Source: Pseudomonas grimontii (lineage in GTDB: Bacteria; Pseudomonadota; Gammaproteobacteria; Pseudomonadales; Pseudomonadaceae). From it: a stretch of 64,000 nt of DNA. Below, piece after piece: positions 53,301 through 61,181 of this stretch (within the stretch, counting starts at the first letter, position 1; each line of letters starts with the position of its first letter). The stretch lies in assembly GCF_007858185.1 (NCBI RefSeq), contig NZ_VFES01000004.1, positions 124,001 to 188,000 on the forward strand, in the 5' to 3' direction. The position numbers and the translations under genes are program-made. The notes beneath the pieces are model-generated. The model searched no databases. It was not told where the DNA came from and worked only from the letters and a program-made list of their open reading frames with translations.

Positions 53301-53738
53301 CCTGGCTCTAGACGGTATTGTTGTTGTTTCCCCGCTATTGCTGATCAGCTGCGCATAGGTTTTTCGCGCATCTTGAGGACTGGGCTGATTCAGCAAGCAG
53401 GCAACTGCCCTGGCTATCTCAGCGTCTTCCATGGGGGTGTTTGAGGTAAACAGGAGATAGAGAATTTGATCGGCAAGACTGGGCTTGTCCGGTGCAGGGC
53501 GCTGTTCAAGTATCTCAAGGACACGTTGCTCAACCGTGAGTGGCGCCGCTGTTCGGAGCTCTGGCTTGCTTTCCCAGTGGGGTGAACCCGTGCTTGACGG
53601 GCGTTCAATCACAGCGTGCAGGCGGTTGCCCAATGCGCTCAATACGGTGGAAACTGTTGCGTTGTCCACGGGTGTATTGAGCTGGGGTGCAACGGAGTGC
53701 AGGGCTTGAACGCTGCGTTGGGCGTTGACCGTTCTCAT
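47361..53738 (-). CDS. Giant putative type III effector/toxin with C-terminal transglutaminase-like domain
   Basis: One uninterrupted frame of 2125 codons, more AT-rich than its neighbours. Visible parts: residues 1-50 are Ser/Gln/Thr/Val-rich with Val at position 4 and no acidic residue in the first 12, as in Pseudomonas type III effectors. Three ~205-residue repeats begin at about 206, 415 and 619, each with STFG, a following L...F...I segment and an end like APLGLILRFYG. A module near 1240 (DGSIRYYSVRES, then GILIRATHNG) resembles one found in large Pseudomonas dermonecrotic-toxin-like proteins. Hydrophobic stretches lie near 1385 and 1455. A C-terminal domain has GNCGEMA (Cys2001), EGHVFTVIGG (His2029) and WIVDPWAG (Asp2060), the transglutaminase/papain-like triad. 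A perfect hrp box lies just upstream. No chaperone or immunity gene is adjacent. The gene is certain; effector function is inferred. Confidence 0.88.
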   Translation of the reverse strand: MRTVNAQRSVQALHSVAPQLNTPVDNATVSTVLSALGNRLHAVIERPSSTGSPHWESKPELRTAAPLTVEQRVLEILEQRPAPDKPSLADQILYLLFTSNTPMEDAEIARAVACLLNQPSPQDARKTYAQLISNSGETTTIPSRARRELLPPAENDGVLSPGAWLLQGDSEMAQLCADEIAASYAYSRINGEEPPEENIHNIPPFSTFGIAWAKLSQALGSEPFATFARNNNIEVSSLRISTHTGELSCIADDQPRTFSLKDHSGWSTASSAVLAAAARLTPGSDKHVDFQSSDKASLSTVGNFYNAGFSNNPNARLYAIKYLTTFKTFHDIRTAELPHGFSQRQQAAIHYVNGLTPAQRDELSQAKVKLTPAQRVDADDQRLARLCSRAVANSAFKTKFINDAQDTVDPIPEYSTFGQAQKAFKASLTSREFKAFIQTHGIDLSSISVDPVTSSLICKAKGIDTVFTLNDVSEWPDIAAPIVEAAARLTGGKSDGASYSNLETAPLGLILRFYGEVIPDGAFDQIFKKCAELNNTSFSAFAPATHGHPERQRAAREQQQALKQRLASTLPTASVPSFAKNRVDGDSELALLVSAMMLALNNERSSDLSRMLENIPAHSTFGQWWKHLTSAFNGRAFTEWAAMYNIDSETLVFDPAIKALKAKANGIDQVFFIKDFARDFPALFDALVPLADAANALVAHGQPIMIAKPSSATAAPFGLVFNFYGGNTSDLSSPSFTRLAHDMKRAKAFTPHSRQPEHSDEALEHQKTALGNQNDRYTLINRLKRALNGTRLEDIHLKADPNSSHSPKGVRSADTFINDNGWKVPQNTAEIRNLLKALSTPVPQSSPLADLWGFLSTPVPLSTVQREQVERVVKAQLATGTRLFNYLAPTSENLHTDSQKNLDHLLAGDKAQALGQALQTQMKGFPTSTSISQWILTALILEMDPTADGKRNVIAGFDFMQPHHWGHSASQLLGKFTQHLIDTHKIDAAVAPLAAHVLLSGKAPQFLVNALPSTLIYGTPAWTDFNTAVNRIEQIAPGAVSTMTYQQVMDFHKITPISTAEERQLARAQMNPLIDWGIINDIIDKNDKDEYTFEDIKLCQDRLEQQIKETNAAVKFLGQSTPPTRRALALENLRATFGPDIPYEASRLRKANDSTLQDRWASVLELYEANQLDDPAWETSDTHIPLQRLRAQAGTLPNVTAQFESIINNDYALRRNHSITVIKDLLSKLPLEDRNHLNDGSIRYYSVRESDTSFWENLQAKTGKKGSHGILIRATHNGVVNDYGIFPDAAIIKKIPHLPVPMPIGGTNKSYGKIYDSRDEGSHALPLDFNAFSSPATPRDGVTSNVIVDPIEPKTRINGEMVVDGMVTFGSGDSSISPTYFSESLQLIANIAVDSHFLRKEEFEACQRGHNAFETTPMTFPQRLNFLARMVPGVTSIEDIVEGKYVAAGKDLFIDAMSLVLPSGMGKVFTAVGETFERVAASPLKNGVVDGASEEVLQPGGLLHDIRSATAAKERARIGRLQRADLGAGARVLENRPDIGDGDLKLTDSTRSKVTAVFQNGNWYAYDVNAMTAYGPPVQGFISDASIPLAQETFSDGTHALVARKPLSEQAYTIRRPSGFDVVDGDKVYHYSPENPDLLSELSSVDHYQKPDDIEAFCPAPSVNRLRRETSAMCFTKVLSNDLGRNAEIIQALEHQRFFPSSATDGEASAIIRDRRIYTVVDDELVPAHSKNKPIIYADDVIGTIKKDPLFGVTGDTAITNIEQNTVVIQFGPISKSISDQRMMRGLIVESVGSNPEKHVIAEADTGVFYARKLADGSGKFTKANRQLVDLYNSEKEALYACAGMPKKQNLYQLPTYRSLIQKLKNNGTTEAQLNSLEAKTSQLSAIQKREFLNEVYTKAYGREGKVALAPIQALPLEKPANFDSLSAFEKNEFYAKGSVKAVNEQMAATGLGAGNKLTPTPADFERQALASDVVSWLRSKPNWDKSIKMDQILTTGAGNCGEMAQITSYIIKQSGGEAKIWSTAQEGHVFTVIGGPDSAVERATVDFAEPEWKDAWIVDPWAGITCKAKDYTRMFERRMAQWEREGKTIWTSRSFGITGTFESPLDDAWIAEFREAKTPILKQP

Positions 53739-53770
53739 AACTCACTTTCTCGCTGGGTTGAAGATCCCAG

Positions 53771-53798
53771 TGAGTGGTTGCAGAGGTGTTAGGGTTCC
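53771..53798 (-). promoter_or_regulatory. hrp box (HrpL/RspL-type ECF sigma promoter) of the giant gene
   Basis: Minus strand GGAACC (53798-53793), 15 bases, then CCACTCA (53777-53771). This matches the consensus GGAACC-N15/16-CCACNNA at every fixed base. It lies 32 bases before the start codon, the usual distance for genes of type III secretion regulons in Pseudomonas. Confidence 0.85.
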
Positions 53799-53888
53799 TG
53801 CACCCGGCGTGGTGGTTTTGTGAGTACCTGCTGGTTAGCCCGGTAGACATAACCATGGGCTCGTCGAAAAAGCCCTCATCCAAAAAGC

Positions 53889-53918
53889 ATAAAAAAAGCC
53901 CGCTGGGGCGGCGGGCTT
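53889..53918 (-). terminator. Rho-independent terminator, minus strand
   Basis: Minus strand AAGCCCGC-N7-GCGGGCTT is followed by seven T. It ends leftward transcription coming from the FUSC gene before it reaches the giant gene, so the latter must use its own promoter. The remainder of the 366-bp gap (53739-54104) holds the hrp box and no other gene. Confidence 0.88.
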
Positions 53919-54104
53919 GATATGCAACGTTTGTAACGGATGAGGCTTCACCCTACGTCCTTGGATGTGAATAAATCGTGAAAAAAATGTAGGAAAAAGT
54001 TAGAGGCTTAAAAAGATCTACGCAGAGGCGATCACATGCCTTTCGTAGGCCGCTGTTAACTCTGACAGAAGGAGCGCCCTCAAACGGGTCTTGGGGCTGA
54101 TTGG

Positions 54105-55166
54105 TCAAATCTTCCAGCGCCCGGCGCTCTTAGCCAGCCGCTGACGCATCCCATCCACGTTCGCCGCCAACTGCACGGTCAACAACCGGTAGCCATCCAA
54201 TGCGCTATAGACCGGCGCATCCAGAGCTGCCTCGCTCACACCAGCAGGGCTGGGCCGCTCAAGCCGCTCGGTCACCCCCGACCTCAACGCCCGCGCCATC
54301 CCCACCAGTTGCACACGAATTTGCCGGTGCTCGGCCTTCAACATGACCTGCATCCGTGCAGTGGCCTGTTCATCGCGAGGGTCTGGACGGGTGTTGCCGA
54401 GAATCTCCAGGGTGCTGATGCACATGCGCAGGTGCCGCTGGATCGTGTCCAGTTCGGTCATGGAGATGCGCACTTCCTTGGACACCGACGGCATCAGCGA
54501 ACGCAGTTGCACCATCGCCGCATTCAAGCGGTTCAGCAACTTGAGGTGCTCATCGTCGGTGACCGACTGGCCACTGATAATTCGGCTATAGATCGCGGCA
54601 CAATCGCGCAACGCGCTGGCCAGGTTGTAGCGCCACGAGTACACCGCATACAGCGGCAGCGCGAAGGAGAACGCCAGGGCCAGCACGATACCGATCAGGA
54701 TGTCGACCGTGCGCCACAAGCCATCCGAGATCGGATTGTCACCGTGCCCGGCAACGATAAACACCGTGATCGCCGACAGCAGCGCGATGTAGCCGCCCTT
54801 GCCGATGGCGTGATAGGAGAAGAAGCCGCACACCACCGACATCAACAGGTACGTCAGCAGCGGCTGGCCGAAGTAGGCCTGTTGCACCACCAGCAACAAG
54901 CCGACGCTGGCGCCGATCAAGGTACCGTAGGCGCGCTCCATGGCTTTCTTGCCGATATTGCCGTGGTGCTGCAAGCCGCCGATCACAATCAGCATGGTCA
55001 CCGACGCCCACTCACCGTGGGGCAGGTTGATGCCAGTGGTCAGCAGGATCGTCGCCAGCAAGCCGATGGACACGCGCACGGCGTGGATCAGTTTGGCATG
55101 GCGATAGCGGCGGTACGGGTCGAGCAAGGGGCGCACCAGGCGCCGGGCGAGGAGTGGCAGGTTCAT
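54105..55166 (-). CDS. FUSC-family inner-membrane protein (aromatic acid exporter/YccS-like)
   Basis: 353-residue protein with about six N-terminal helices (HAVRVSIGLLATILLTTGI, YLLMSVVCGFFSYHAIGKGG and others). The conserved FUSC element HGEWASVTMLIVIGGLQHHG and KAMERAYGTLIGASVGLLLV is present. A soluble helical C-terminal half follows (about 190-353). Relatives are AaeB-type aromatic acid exporters and YccS proteins; this one is about half the size of AaeB, so it probably works as a homo-oligomer. A GTG at 55202 would add 12 residues; the ATG at 55166 is preferred from family comparison, though neither has a good ribosome site. Confidence 0.88.
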   Translation of the reverse strand: MNLPLLARRLVRPLLDPYRRYRHAKLIHAVRVSIGLLATILLTTGINLPHGEWASVTMLIVIGGLQHHGNIGKKAMERAYGTLIGASVGLLLVVQQAYFGQPLLTYLLMSVVCGFFSYHAIGKGGYIALLSAITVFIVAGHGDNPISDGLWRTVDILIGIVLALAFSFALPLYAVYSWRYNLASALRDCAAIYSRIISGQSVTDDEHLKLLNRLNAAMVQLRSLMPSVSKEVRISMTELDTIQRHLRMCISTLEILGNTRPDPRDEQATARMQVMLKAEHRQIRVQLVGMARALRSGVTERLERPSPAGVSEAALDAPVYSALDGYRLLTVQLAANVDGMRQRLAKSAGRWKI

Positions 55167-55215
55167 CGGTACTAAAGTGGCCTCGGTTCTGGAGATGTAC
55201 ACAATCCAAATGTGC

Positions 55216-56832
55216 TTAGAAAATGTAGTCAGTGGTCAGGAAGCTCGAATCACGGTTGCGCAGGATGTCGCTGACCAGCGCCTTGTTGCTCTCCTGGAAC
55301 TTGGTGGCAACCAGGGTGCGGATCGAAAACACCCGCAGCGCGTCATGTACCGACAGCGTACCCTCGGCCGAGTTCTTGCGTCCGTTGAACGGGAAGGTGT
55401 CTGGCCCGCGCTGGCACTGGGCATTGATATTGATGCGGCCGACCTGATTGGCAAAGGTGTCCACCAGGCGCCCGACTTCCACCGGGTTGCTGCCGAAGAG
55501 ACTCAACTGCTGGCCGAAGTCCGAGTCGAGTACGTACTCGATCACCGTGTCCAGATCACGGTAGGGCACGATGGGCACCACCGGGCCGAACTGTTCCTCG
55601 TGGTACACGCGCATCTGCGGGTACACCGGGTACAGCACCGCCGGGTAGAAGAACGAACCACGGCTGCTACCGCCATTGGCATTCACCACCTGGGCGCCGT
55701 GTTGTTGCGCATCGGCCACCAGCTCGTTGAGGTAATCCACCTTGCCGACTTCCGGCAGCGGTGTCAGTGAAACGCCGTCTTCCCAGGGCATGCCGGGCTT
55801 GAGGGTTTCCAGTTTGCGGTTGAATTTCTCGATGAAACTGTCGACCACGTCTTCATGCACAAACAGGATTTTCAGCGCGGTGCAGCGCTGGCCGTTGAAG
55901 GACAACGAACCGGTGACGGCCTCGCTGACGGCATTGTCCAGGTCCACCTCGGGCAGCACGATGCCGGGGTTTTTCGCATCCAGGCCCAGGGCGGCTCGCA
56001 AGCGGTGCGGCTTGGGGTGCAGCTTTTTCAAGTCACTGGCGGCCTTGTTGGTGCCGATAAAGGCAAAGATGTCGATCTTGCCGCTGGCCATCAATGCACT
56101 GACGGTTTCGCGGCCGCTGCCATAGATCACATTGATCACGCCGGCCGGGAAACTGTCGCGAAACGCCTCCAGCAACGGGCGGATCAACAGCACGCCGAGC
56201 TTGGCCGGCTTGAACACCACGGTGTTGCCCATGATCAGCGCCGGGATCAGCGTGGTAAACGTCTCGTTGAGCGGATAGTTATAGGGGCCCATGCACAGCG
56301 CGACGCCCAGGGGCACGCGGCGGATTTGCCCGAGGGTGTCCTGTTCCAGCTCGAAGCGGCTGCTGCGGCGGTCGAGTTCCTTGAGGGCATTGATGGTGTC
56401 GGTGATGTAGTCGCAGGTGCGGTCGAACTCTTTCTGCGAGTCCTTGAGGTTCTTGCCGATCTCCCACATCAGCAGCGTGACCACTGCGTCGCGCTGTTCG
56501 CGCATACGCCGCAAAAACGCCTCGACGTGCCGGATACGGTCCACCACCCGCATCGTCGGCCATTCACCCTGGCCACGGTCATAAGCGCGCACGGCGGCGT
56601 CGAGGGCCGTGAGGGCGGTCTCGGCGTCCAGCAACGGCGTGCTGCCGATCACCACGCGGCGGTCGCCCAATTGCACCGGGCTCTGCACCTGGGCCAAGGG
56701 GCCGTTCCACACCTGCAACTGGCCGTCCACCAGGTAATCACGCTGTTCGATGGGCGCTGCCAGGCGGTATTGCTCGGGAATATCGGCGACGCTGGTGGGA
56801 AACAGCTGGGCGAGCAGGTTGCTGGTGGTCAT
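55216..56832 (-). CDS. Aldehyde dehydrogenase family protein (GapN-like)
   Basis: 538-residue NAD(P)-dependent dehydrogenase. The nucleotide loop is MGPYNYPLNETFTTLIPALI (from 181), the catalytic cysteine is Cys317 in FNGQRCTALKI, and EEQFGPVVPIVPY follows near 425. At the place of the usual general base (E in ELGGK) it has ALGLDAKNP, so Glu is replaced by Gly, with Asp285 two residues on. Relatives are often annotated as NADP-dependent glyceraldehyde-3-phosphate dehydrogenase; the true substrate is uncertain. The ATG at 56832 follows an excellent ribosome site (AGGGGAAG). It is divergent from the DyP peroxidase. Confidence 0.9.
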   Translation of the reverse strand: MTTSNLLAQLFPTSVADIPEQYRLAAPIEQRDYLVDGQLQVWNGPLAQVQSPVQLGDRRVVIGSTPLLDAETALTALDAAVRAYDRGQGEWPTMRVVDRIRHVEAFLRRMREQRDAVVTLLMWEIGKNLKDSQKEFDRTCDYITDTINALKELDRRSSRFELEQDTLGQIRRVPLGVALCMGPYNYPLNETFTTLIPALIMGNTVVFKPAKLGVLLIRPLLEAFRDSFPAGVINVIYGSGRETVSALMASGKIDIFAFIGTNKAASDLKKLHPKPHRLRAALGLDAKNPGIVLPEVDLDNAVSEAVTGSLSFNGQRCTALKILFVHEDVVDSFIEKFNRKLETLKPGMPWEDGVSLTPLPEVGKVDYLNELVADAQQHGAQVVNANGGSSRGSFFYPAVLYPVYPQMRVYHEEQFGPVVPIVPYRDLDTVIEYVLDSDFGQQLSLFGSNPVEVGRLVDTFANQVGRININAQCQRGPDTFPFNGRKNSAEGTLSVHDALRVFSIRTLVATKFQESNKALVSDILRNRDSSFLTTDYIF

Positions 56833-56983
56833 GTCACTTCCCCTGGAATAGTTGCAAAACATGACTAGAGAGTCACCCAACAACGGGCTCTATGGCAAGG
56901 CTTGTGCGCTTTGCAGTACGCAGCGGGGCGTGTGGCCTGCTCTTCAAGATAGTAAACTGCGCGCCTTTCTTGAAGGAGTTCAC

Positions 56984-57847
56984 ATGAGCCAGTACCAGCC
57001 GGGCATTCTTGCCGCACCGGTGCCTTTGCAGGCACGCCATCTGTTTTTTGCCGTTGAAACCCTGGAAACCGTGCCTGGCGCGTTGGACGCGCTGTTGCAG
57101 CTTGTGGATTCGATGGCGGTGGTCGGCTTCGGTGAACCGCTGGTAAACGCGCTGGGCGCACGGATCGATGGCCTGCGCGCCTTCCCAGCGGTCAGCGGTC
57201 CGGGCGCGAATAACCCATCGACCCAGCAGGCGCTGTGGGTCTGGCTGCATGGTGTCGATCGCGGCGAGTTGTTGTTGCGCAGTCGCGCTTTCGAGAAGGC
57301 CCTGGCCCCGGCGTTTCGCCTGGTGCAGTCGACCGAAGGCTTCCGCTACAAGACCGGCTTCGACCTCACCGACTACGAAGACGGCACCGAAAACCCCCAC
57401 GACGACGCTGCCGTTGAAGCCGCCCTGACCGACAGCGGCGCCAGCTTCGCCGCGATCCAGCAATGGCAGCACGACCTCGATGGTTTCGCCGCATTGCCCG
57501 CCCAGGAGCGCGACCACATCATTGGCCGCCGCCATGGCGACAACGAAGAGCTGGAAGACGCCCCCGAGTCCGCCCACACCAAACGCACCGCCCAGGAAAG
57601 CTTCACCCCGGAAGCCTTCGTGGTGCGCCGCTCGATGCCGTGGGCCGAGAACGGCCAGGCCGGGTTGATGTTCCTTGCATTCGGCCATTCCTTCGATGCG
57701 TTCGAAGCGCAACTGCGCCGCATGAGCGGGTTGGAAGACGGGATTGTCGATGGCCTGTACCGCATCAGCACGCCGTTGACCGGTGGTTACTACTGGTGCC
57801 CGCCGATCCTCGCTGGGCGGCTGGACCTGAGCGCTCTGGCCGGCTGA
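56984..57847 (+). CDS. DyP-type heme peroxidase
   Basis: 287-residue dye-decolorising peroxidase that uses heme and hydrogen peroxide to oxidise phenolic or dye substrates. The DyP motif is YEDGTENP with distal Asp133, and the proximal heme ligand is His198 in SAHTKRTAQESF. There is no Tat or Sec signal, so it is the cytoplasmic short form (YfeX/DypB-like). GAAGGAG precedes the ATG at 56984. It is divergent from the aldehyde dehydrogenase with 151 bp between. Confidence 0.94.
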   Translation: MSQYQPGILAAPVPLQARHLFFAVETLETVPGALDALLQLVDSMAVVGFGEPLVNALGARIDGLRAFPAVSGPGANNPSTQQALWVWLHGVDRGELLLRSRAFEKALAPAFRLVQSTEGFRYKTGFDLTDYEDGTENPHDDAAVEAALTDSGASFAAIQQWQHDLDGFAALPAQERDHIIGRRHGDNEELEDAPESAHTKRTAQESFTPEAFVVRRSMPWAENGQAGLMFLAFGHSFDAFEAQLRRMSGLEDGIVDGLYRISTPLTGGYYWCPPILAGRLDLSALAG

Positions 57848-57967
57848 TCGTCTCTGACTGGCAATCGTGGCTGAACATGAACATTCGGACAGCCACGCAA
57901 TCCCCCACTGAAAAAATCCCCTTCTGCCCGTAATCTAGATGCCTCCGCCACCCTGTACGGATTGTTC

Positions 57968-59335
57968 ATGTCTTCTGTTGCCGATGGGCTGCCCCTCAAT
58001 AAACGCCTGCCTGCCGTGATCGCGATCTCCCTGGGGATCGGCATGGCGACCCTGGACACGGCCATCGTCAACACGGCGCTGCCGACCTTGGCCGAAGGGA
58101 TTGGTACCGATTCCGCCTCGGTGATCTGGGTGGTCAATGCCTACCAGTTGGCGATTATCGCCACGGTGCTGCCGTTTGCGTCGCTCAGTGATGTGCTGGG
58201 GCACCGCCGGGTCTATCTCGGCGGATTGCTGCTGTTTATCGTCTCGTCGCTGTTTTGCGGGCTGGCCGGCTCGCTGGTGACCCTCACGGCAGCCCGTGTG
58301 GTGCAGGGGCTGGGGGCGGCGGCGATCATGAGCGTGAACACGGCGTTGCTGCGGCATATCTACCCGTCAAAAATGCTCGGGCGTGGCCTGGGTTATAACT
58401 CGTTGGTGGTGGGGCTGGCCTTCACCCTGGGGCCGACCGTCGCTTCGGCGATTCTGTCGGTGGCGACCTGGCACTGGCTGTACCTGATCAATGTGCCGTT
58501 GGGGCTGTTGGCGCTGGGATTGGGCCTGCGTTCATTGCCGACCCTGCCGATGACCGGGCATGCCTTTGACCGCCTCGCGGCCGCGCTGTGTGCCGGGTTG
58601 TTCGCCTTGCTGGTGTTGGGGCTGGGCACGGCGGTGCACGGTGCGCAGGGGGCGTTGACCCTTGGCTTGATTGCGGTGGCGCTGGTGTGTGGCGCCTTGC
58701 TGCTGCGCCGCCAGGCCGGTCACCCGGCACCGATGTTGGCCCTGGATCTGTTCAAACGCCCGGTGTTTGCCTTGTCTTCCCTCACGGCGATCTGCGCCTT
58801 CAGCGCCCAGGGCTTGGCCTTTGTGTCGCTGCCCTTTCTGTTGCAGGCGGTGCTGGGGCATAGCCAGGTGGCAACCGGGTTTCTGATGACGCCGTGGCCG
58901 GCGGTCGTGGCGGTGATGGCGCTGGTCGCTGGGCGCCTGGCTGACCGTGTGTCCCTGGGCCTGCTGTGCGGTATCGGGCTGTTGATGTTGAGCGTGGGGA
59001 TGGCCGCGTTGGCGACCTTGGGCACCGGCGCAACGGCCTTCGATATTGGCTGGCGCATGGCATTGTGCGGTGCCGGGTTCGGCTTCTTCCAGTCGCCCAA
59101 CCTCAAGGCCTTGATGACCAGTGCGCCGTTGGCGCGCAGCGGCGGGGCCAGCGGCATCGTGGCGATTTCGCGGTTGCTGGGGCAGACGCTGGGGGCGTCG
59201 TTGGTGGCGCTGTGCTTCCACGTGTCCCTCGGCAGTGGCCCGCTGTATGCGCTGTGGTTGGGGTGTGTATTTGCGCTGGTGGGCGCCGTGGCCAGCGGCC
59301 TGCGTTTGCTGCCCTACGGGAAAAAGCCGTTGTAA
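57968..59335 (+). CDS. MFS transporter, DHA2-like drug efflux family
   Basis: 455-residue permease. The first helix has ATLDTAIVNTALPTLAEGIG (the DHA2 motif, compare emrB above). Motif A is SLSDVLGHRRVYLGGLLLF, and motif C-like GLAFTLGPTVASAILSVATW follows. About 14 hydrophobic segments are present. No adaptor or outer-membrane partner is adjacent, so it probably exports to the periplasm on its own. The ATG at 57968 is used; a TTG six bases earlier is less likely. It is followed 57 bp later by another MFS gene in the same direction. Confidence 0.92.
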   Translation: MSSVADGLPLNKRLPAVIAISLGIGMATLDTAIVNTALPTLAEGIGTDSASVIWVVNAYQLAIIATVLPFASLSDVLGHRRVYLGGLLLFIVSSLFCGLAGSLVTLTAARVVQGLGAAAIMSVNTALLRHIYPSKMLGRGLGYNSLVVGLAFTLGPTVASAILSVATWHWLYLINVPLGLLALGLGLRSLPTLPMTGHAFDRLAAALCAGLFALLVLGLGTAVHGAQGALTLGLIAVALVCGALLLRRQAGHPAPMLALDLFKRPVFALSSLTAICAFSAQGLAFVSLPFLLQAVLGHSQVATGFLMTPWPAVVAVMALVAGRLADRVSLGLLCGIGLLMLSVGMAALATLGTGATAFDIGWRMALCGAGFGFFQSPNLKALMTSAPLARSGGASGIVAISRLLGQTLGASLVALCFHVSLGSGPLYALWLGCVFALVGAVASGLRLLPYGKKPL

Positions 59336-59392
59336 AACCAGCGGCGGGAGGGCTACCGTGGCGACCTGAATATTTCGGGATGTTTCAGATTT

Positions 59393-60526
59393 ATGTCAAG
59401 CCTGGCCCTCCGCACTGCTGATACCCATTCCCGCCGCGCTGCGTTGACCCTGGCTTTATGCCTGCCCAGTGACGTGTTGCTCTATCTGCTGCTGCCCATG
59501 GAGTCCCAGGCCTTCGGCATCACGCTGGCCCAGGCCGGGGTGTTGCTGGCGGCCAACCGCCTGGTGCGGATTTTCGGTTACCGGCATGTGTTGAATTTCT
59601 ATGCGCGCAACGGTGATCGCCTGACCTGCATGATCGCCGCCGGCGCCGCAACGCTGTGCGCCCTGGGCAATTGGGTGCTGTCGGGCTTTGCCGCACTGTT
59701 GGGACTGCGGCTGGTGTGGGGCCTGTGTTTCGCCGCGTTGAACCTGTCGACCCAAGTATTGGCCACCTCCGAGCCCGAGGGCGCCGCGCGCCGGGCCGGG
59801 CGTTCGCGGGCCTTGATCGCCTGGGGGCCGATGCTGGCGTTACCGTTCGGTGGCTGGCTGACGCTATGGGCCGGGCCACGTCCGATCTTTGTGATCCTCG
59901 CCGGCTGTTGCCTGCTGGGGCTGTGGATGGCGCGCAGCCTGCCCAGCGCCGGGCATGATTTGCACAGCACTCCCGGGCGCCGCTTCAAGTGGCCCGACAG
60001 CGTGGCGATGTGGTCGTTTATCGAAGGCGTGGCGCTGGACGGACTGTTTATTTTCGGCCTGTCGATCCAGGCGCAGAAGCTGCTCGGCGGCGATGCGGTG
60101 CTGATTGCTGGCGGCTTGATGGCGCTGCGTTATGTCTCGGAAATGCTCCTGAGTCCGTTGGGCGGCCGCGCGGCGCAACGCTTTGGCGCCACCTCGATGT
60201 TGTTGCTGTTTTCGTTCCTGAGTGCCTTGGCCTTGATGGCGTTCGGCAGTTACTGGGTGATTGTCGGCGCGGCAGCGGTGTTGGTGCTGCGTGCGTTGCA
60301 ACTGCCGCTGGTGACCACTTTGGTCGCCGAGCGCAACCCCGGTTCGATGCGGGTGTCGGCCCTGGCCTCCAATGCGGTATGGCGTGACATCGGCGCAGGC
60401 CTCGGGCCGCTGCTGGCGGGCCTGCTGTTGCCGGTGGCCTCGGCACCCCTGGTGTTTGGCGTGGCAGGCGCGGCGATTGCGCTGAGTGCGTTGTTTTGCT
60501 GGCGCACACGCGTGGCAGCAGACTGA
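59393..60526 (+). CDS. MFS transporter
   Basis: 377-residue permease with about 12 helices. Motif A is weak (LAANRLVRIFGYRHVLNFYARNG replaces G-x-L-a-D-r-x-G-r-k), which is also seen in atypical MFS members. SAMWSF-like IEGVALDGLFIFGLSIQAQKL begins the second half after a basic cytoplasmic loop (residues about 180-202). It is transcribed in the same direction as the preceding MFS gene with no ribosome site overlap. The substrate is unknown. Confidence 0.87.
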   Translation: MSSLALRTADTHSRRAALTLALCLPSDVLLYLLLPMESQAFGITLAQAGVLLAANRLVRIFGYRHVLNFYARNGDRLTCMIAAGAATLCALGNWVLSGFAALLGLRLVWGLCFAALNLSTQVLATSEPEGAARRAGRSRALIAWGPMLALPFGGWLTLWAGPRPIFVILAGCCLLGLWMARSLPSAGHDLHSTPGRRFKWPDSVAMWSFIEGVALDGLFIFGLSIQAQKLLGGDAVLIAGGLMALRYVSEMLLSPLGGRAAQRFGATSMLLLFSFLSALALMAFGSYWVIVGAAAVLVLRALQLPLVTTLVAERNPGSMRVSALASNAVWRDIGAGLGPLLAGLLLPVASAPLVFGVAGAAIALSALFCWRTRVAAD

Positions 60527-60527
60527 C

Positions 60528-61049
60528 TTACGCGCTTTTCAAACCTTCCAGCCAGGTGGGATCAAAGCGGGTTTGCTCGGTGTCGATCCCCAGTGCCTGC
60601 ATCGTGTTCTTATGCGCGTCCATTTCGCCGACCAACTGCGCCTGGGCGCTGGAATTGGCGTCCAGGGCGTGCATCTGCGTCAGCCCCAGGTGATAGAAGC
60701 GCAGCACCTTCATGGCCGTCGGATCATTCGCCTGCACACGCTCGGTGACGGTGTGCATCACATTGGTCACGCGCATCAGGTTGCGCTTGAGCTGCCAGCC
60801 ATACACGGCCGACGCCAGCCACGGTTGGGTCCAGAACGGGCCGCGCACCAGGGCGACGGTAATCAACACGCCGGCGAATACGCCGCCGACATTGAAGCGC
60901 AAGTTGTCGCCGCCGGGTTCGCCGAACAGCATCACCGCCAGGCTCGACAGCAGCATGGCCAAGGCCATGAACAGCACGGCCACGATCAGCGTGCTGCGGC
61001 GGGTCTGTTGGCGGTAGGTGACGGGGTCGCAGGGTTTGAGTTCGAACAT
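60528..61049 (-). CDS. DUF3087-family inner-membrane protein
   Basis: 173-residue protein with two membrane helices (about residues 20-42, LIVAVLFMALAMLLSSLAVMLF, and about 52-72) and a soluble helical C-terminal half (RFYHLGLTQMHALDANSS). The pattern MFELKPCDPVTYRQQTRRSTL at the start is typical of DUF3087 in Pseudomonas. No function is known. It converges with the MFS gene, with the stops one base apart. Confidence 0.85.
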   Translation of the reverse strand: MFELKPCDPVTYRQQTRRSTLIVAVLFMALAMLLSSLAVMLFGEPGGDNLRFNVGGVFAGVLITVALVRGPFWTQPWLASAVYGWQLKRNLMRVTNVMHTVTERVQANDPTAMKVLRFYHLGLTQMHALDANSSAQAQLVGEMDAHKNTMQALGIDTEQTRFDPTWLEGLKSA

Positions 61050-61181
61050 CCGGTCCAGGTCTCCAGGGCGGGTAGGGGGGGCATCTTCTCATGGTCAGCG
61101 GTCAGGGGTGGGGCAATCAAGTTGAACCATGATCTGGAGCAGTTTCTCTAAACCGATGAAGTCCCTTTGAGGTGAACCACC

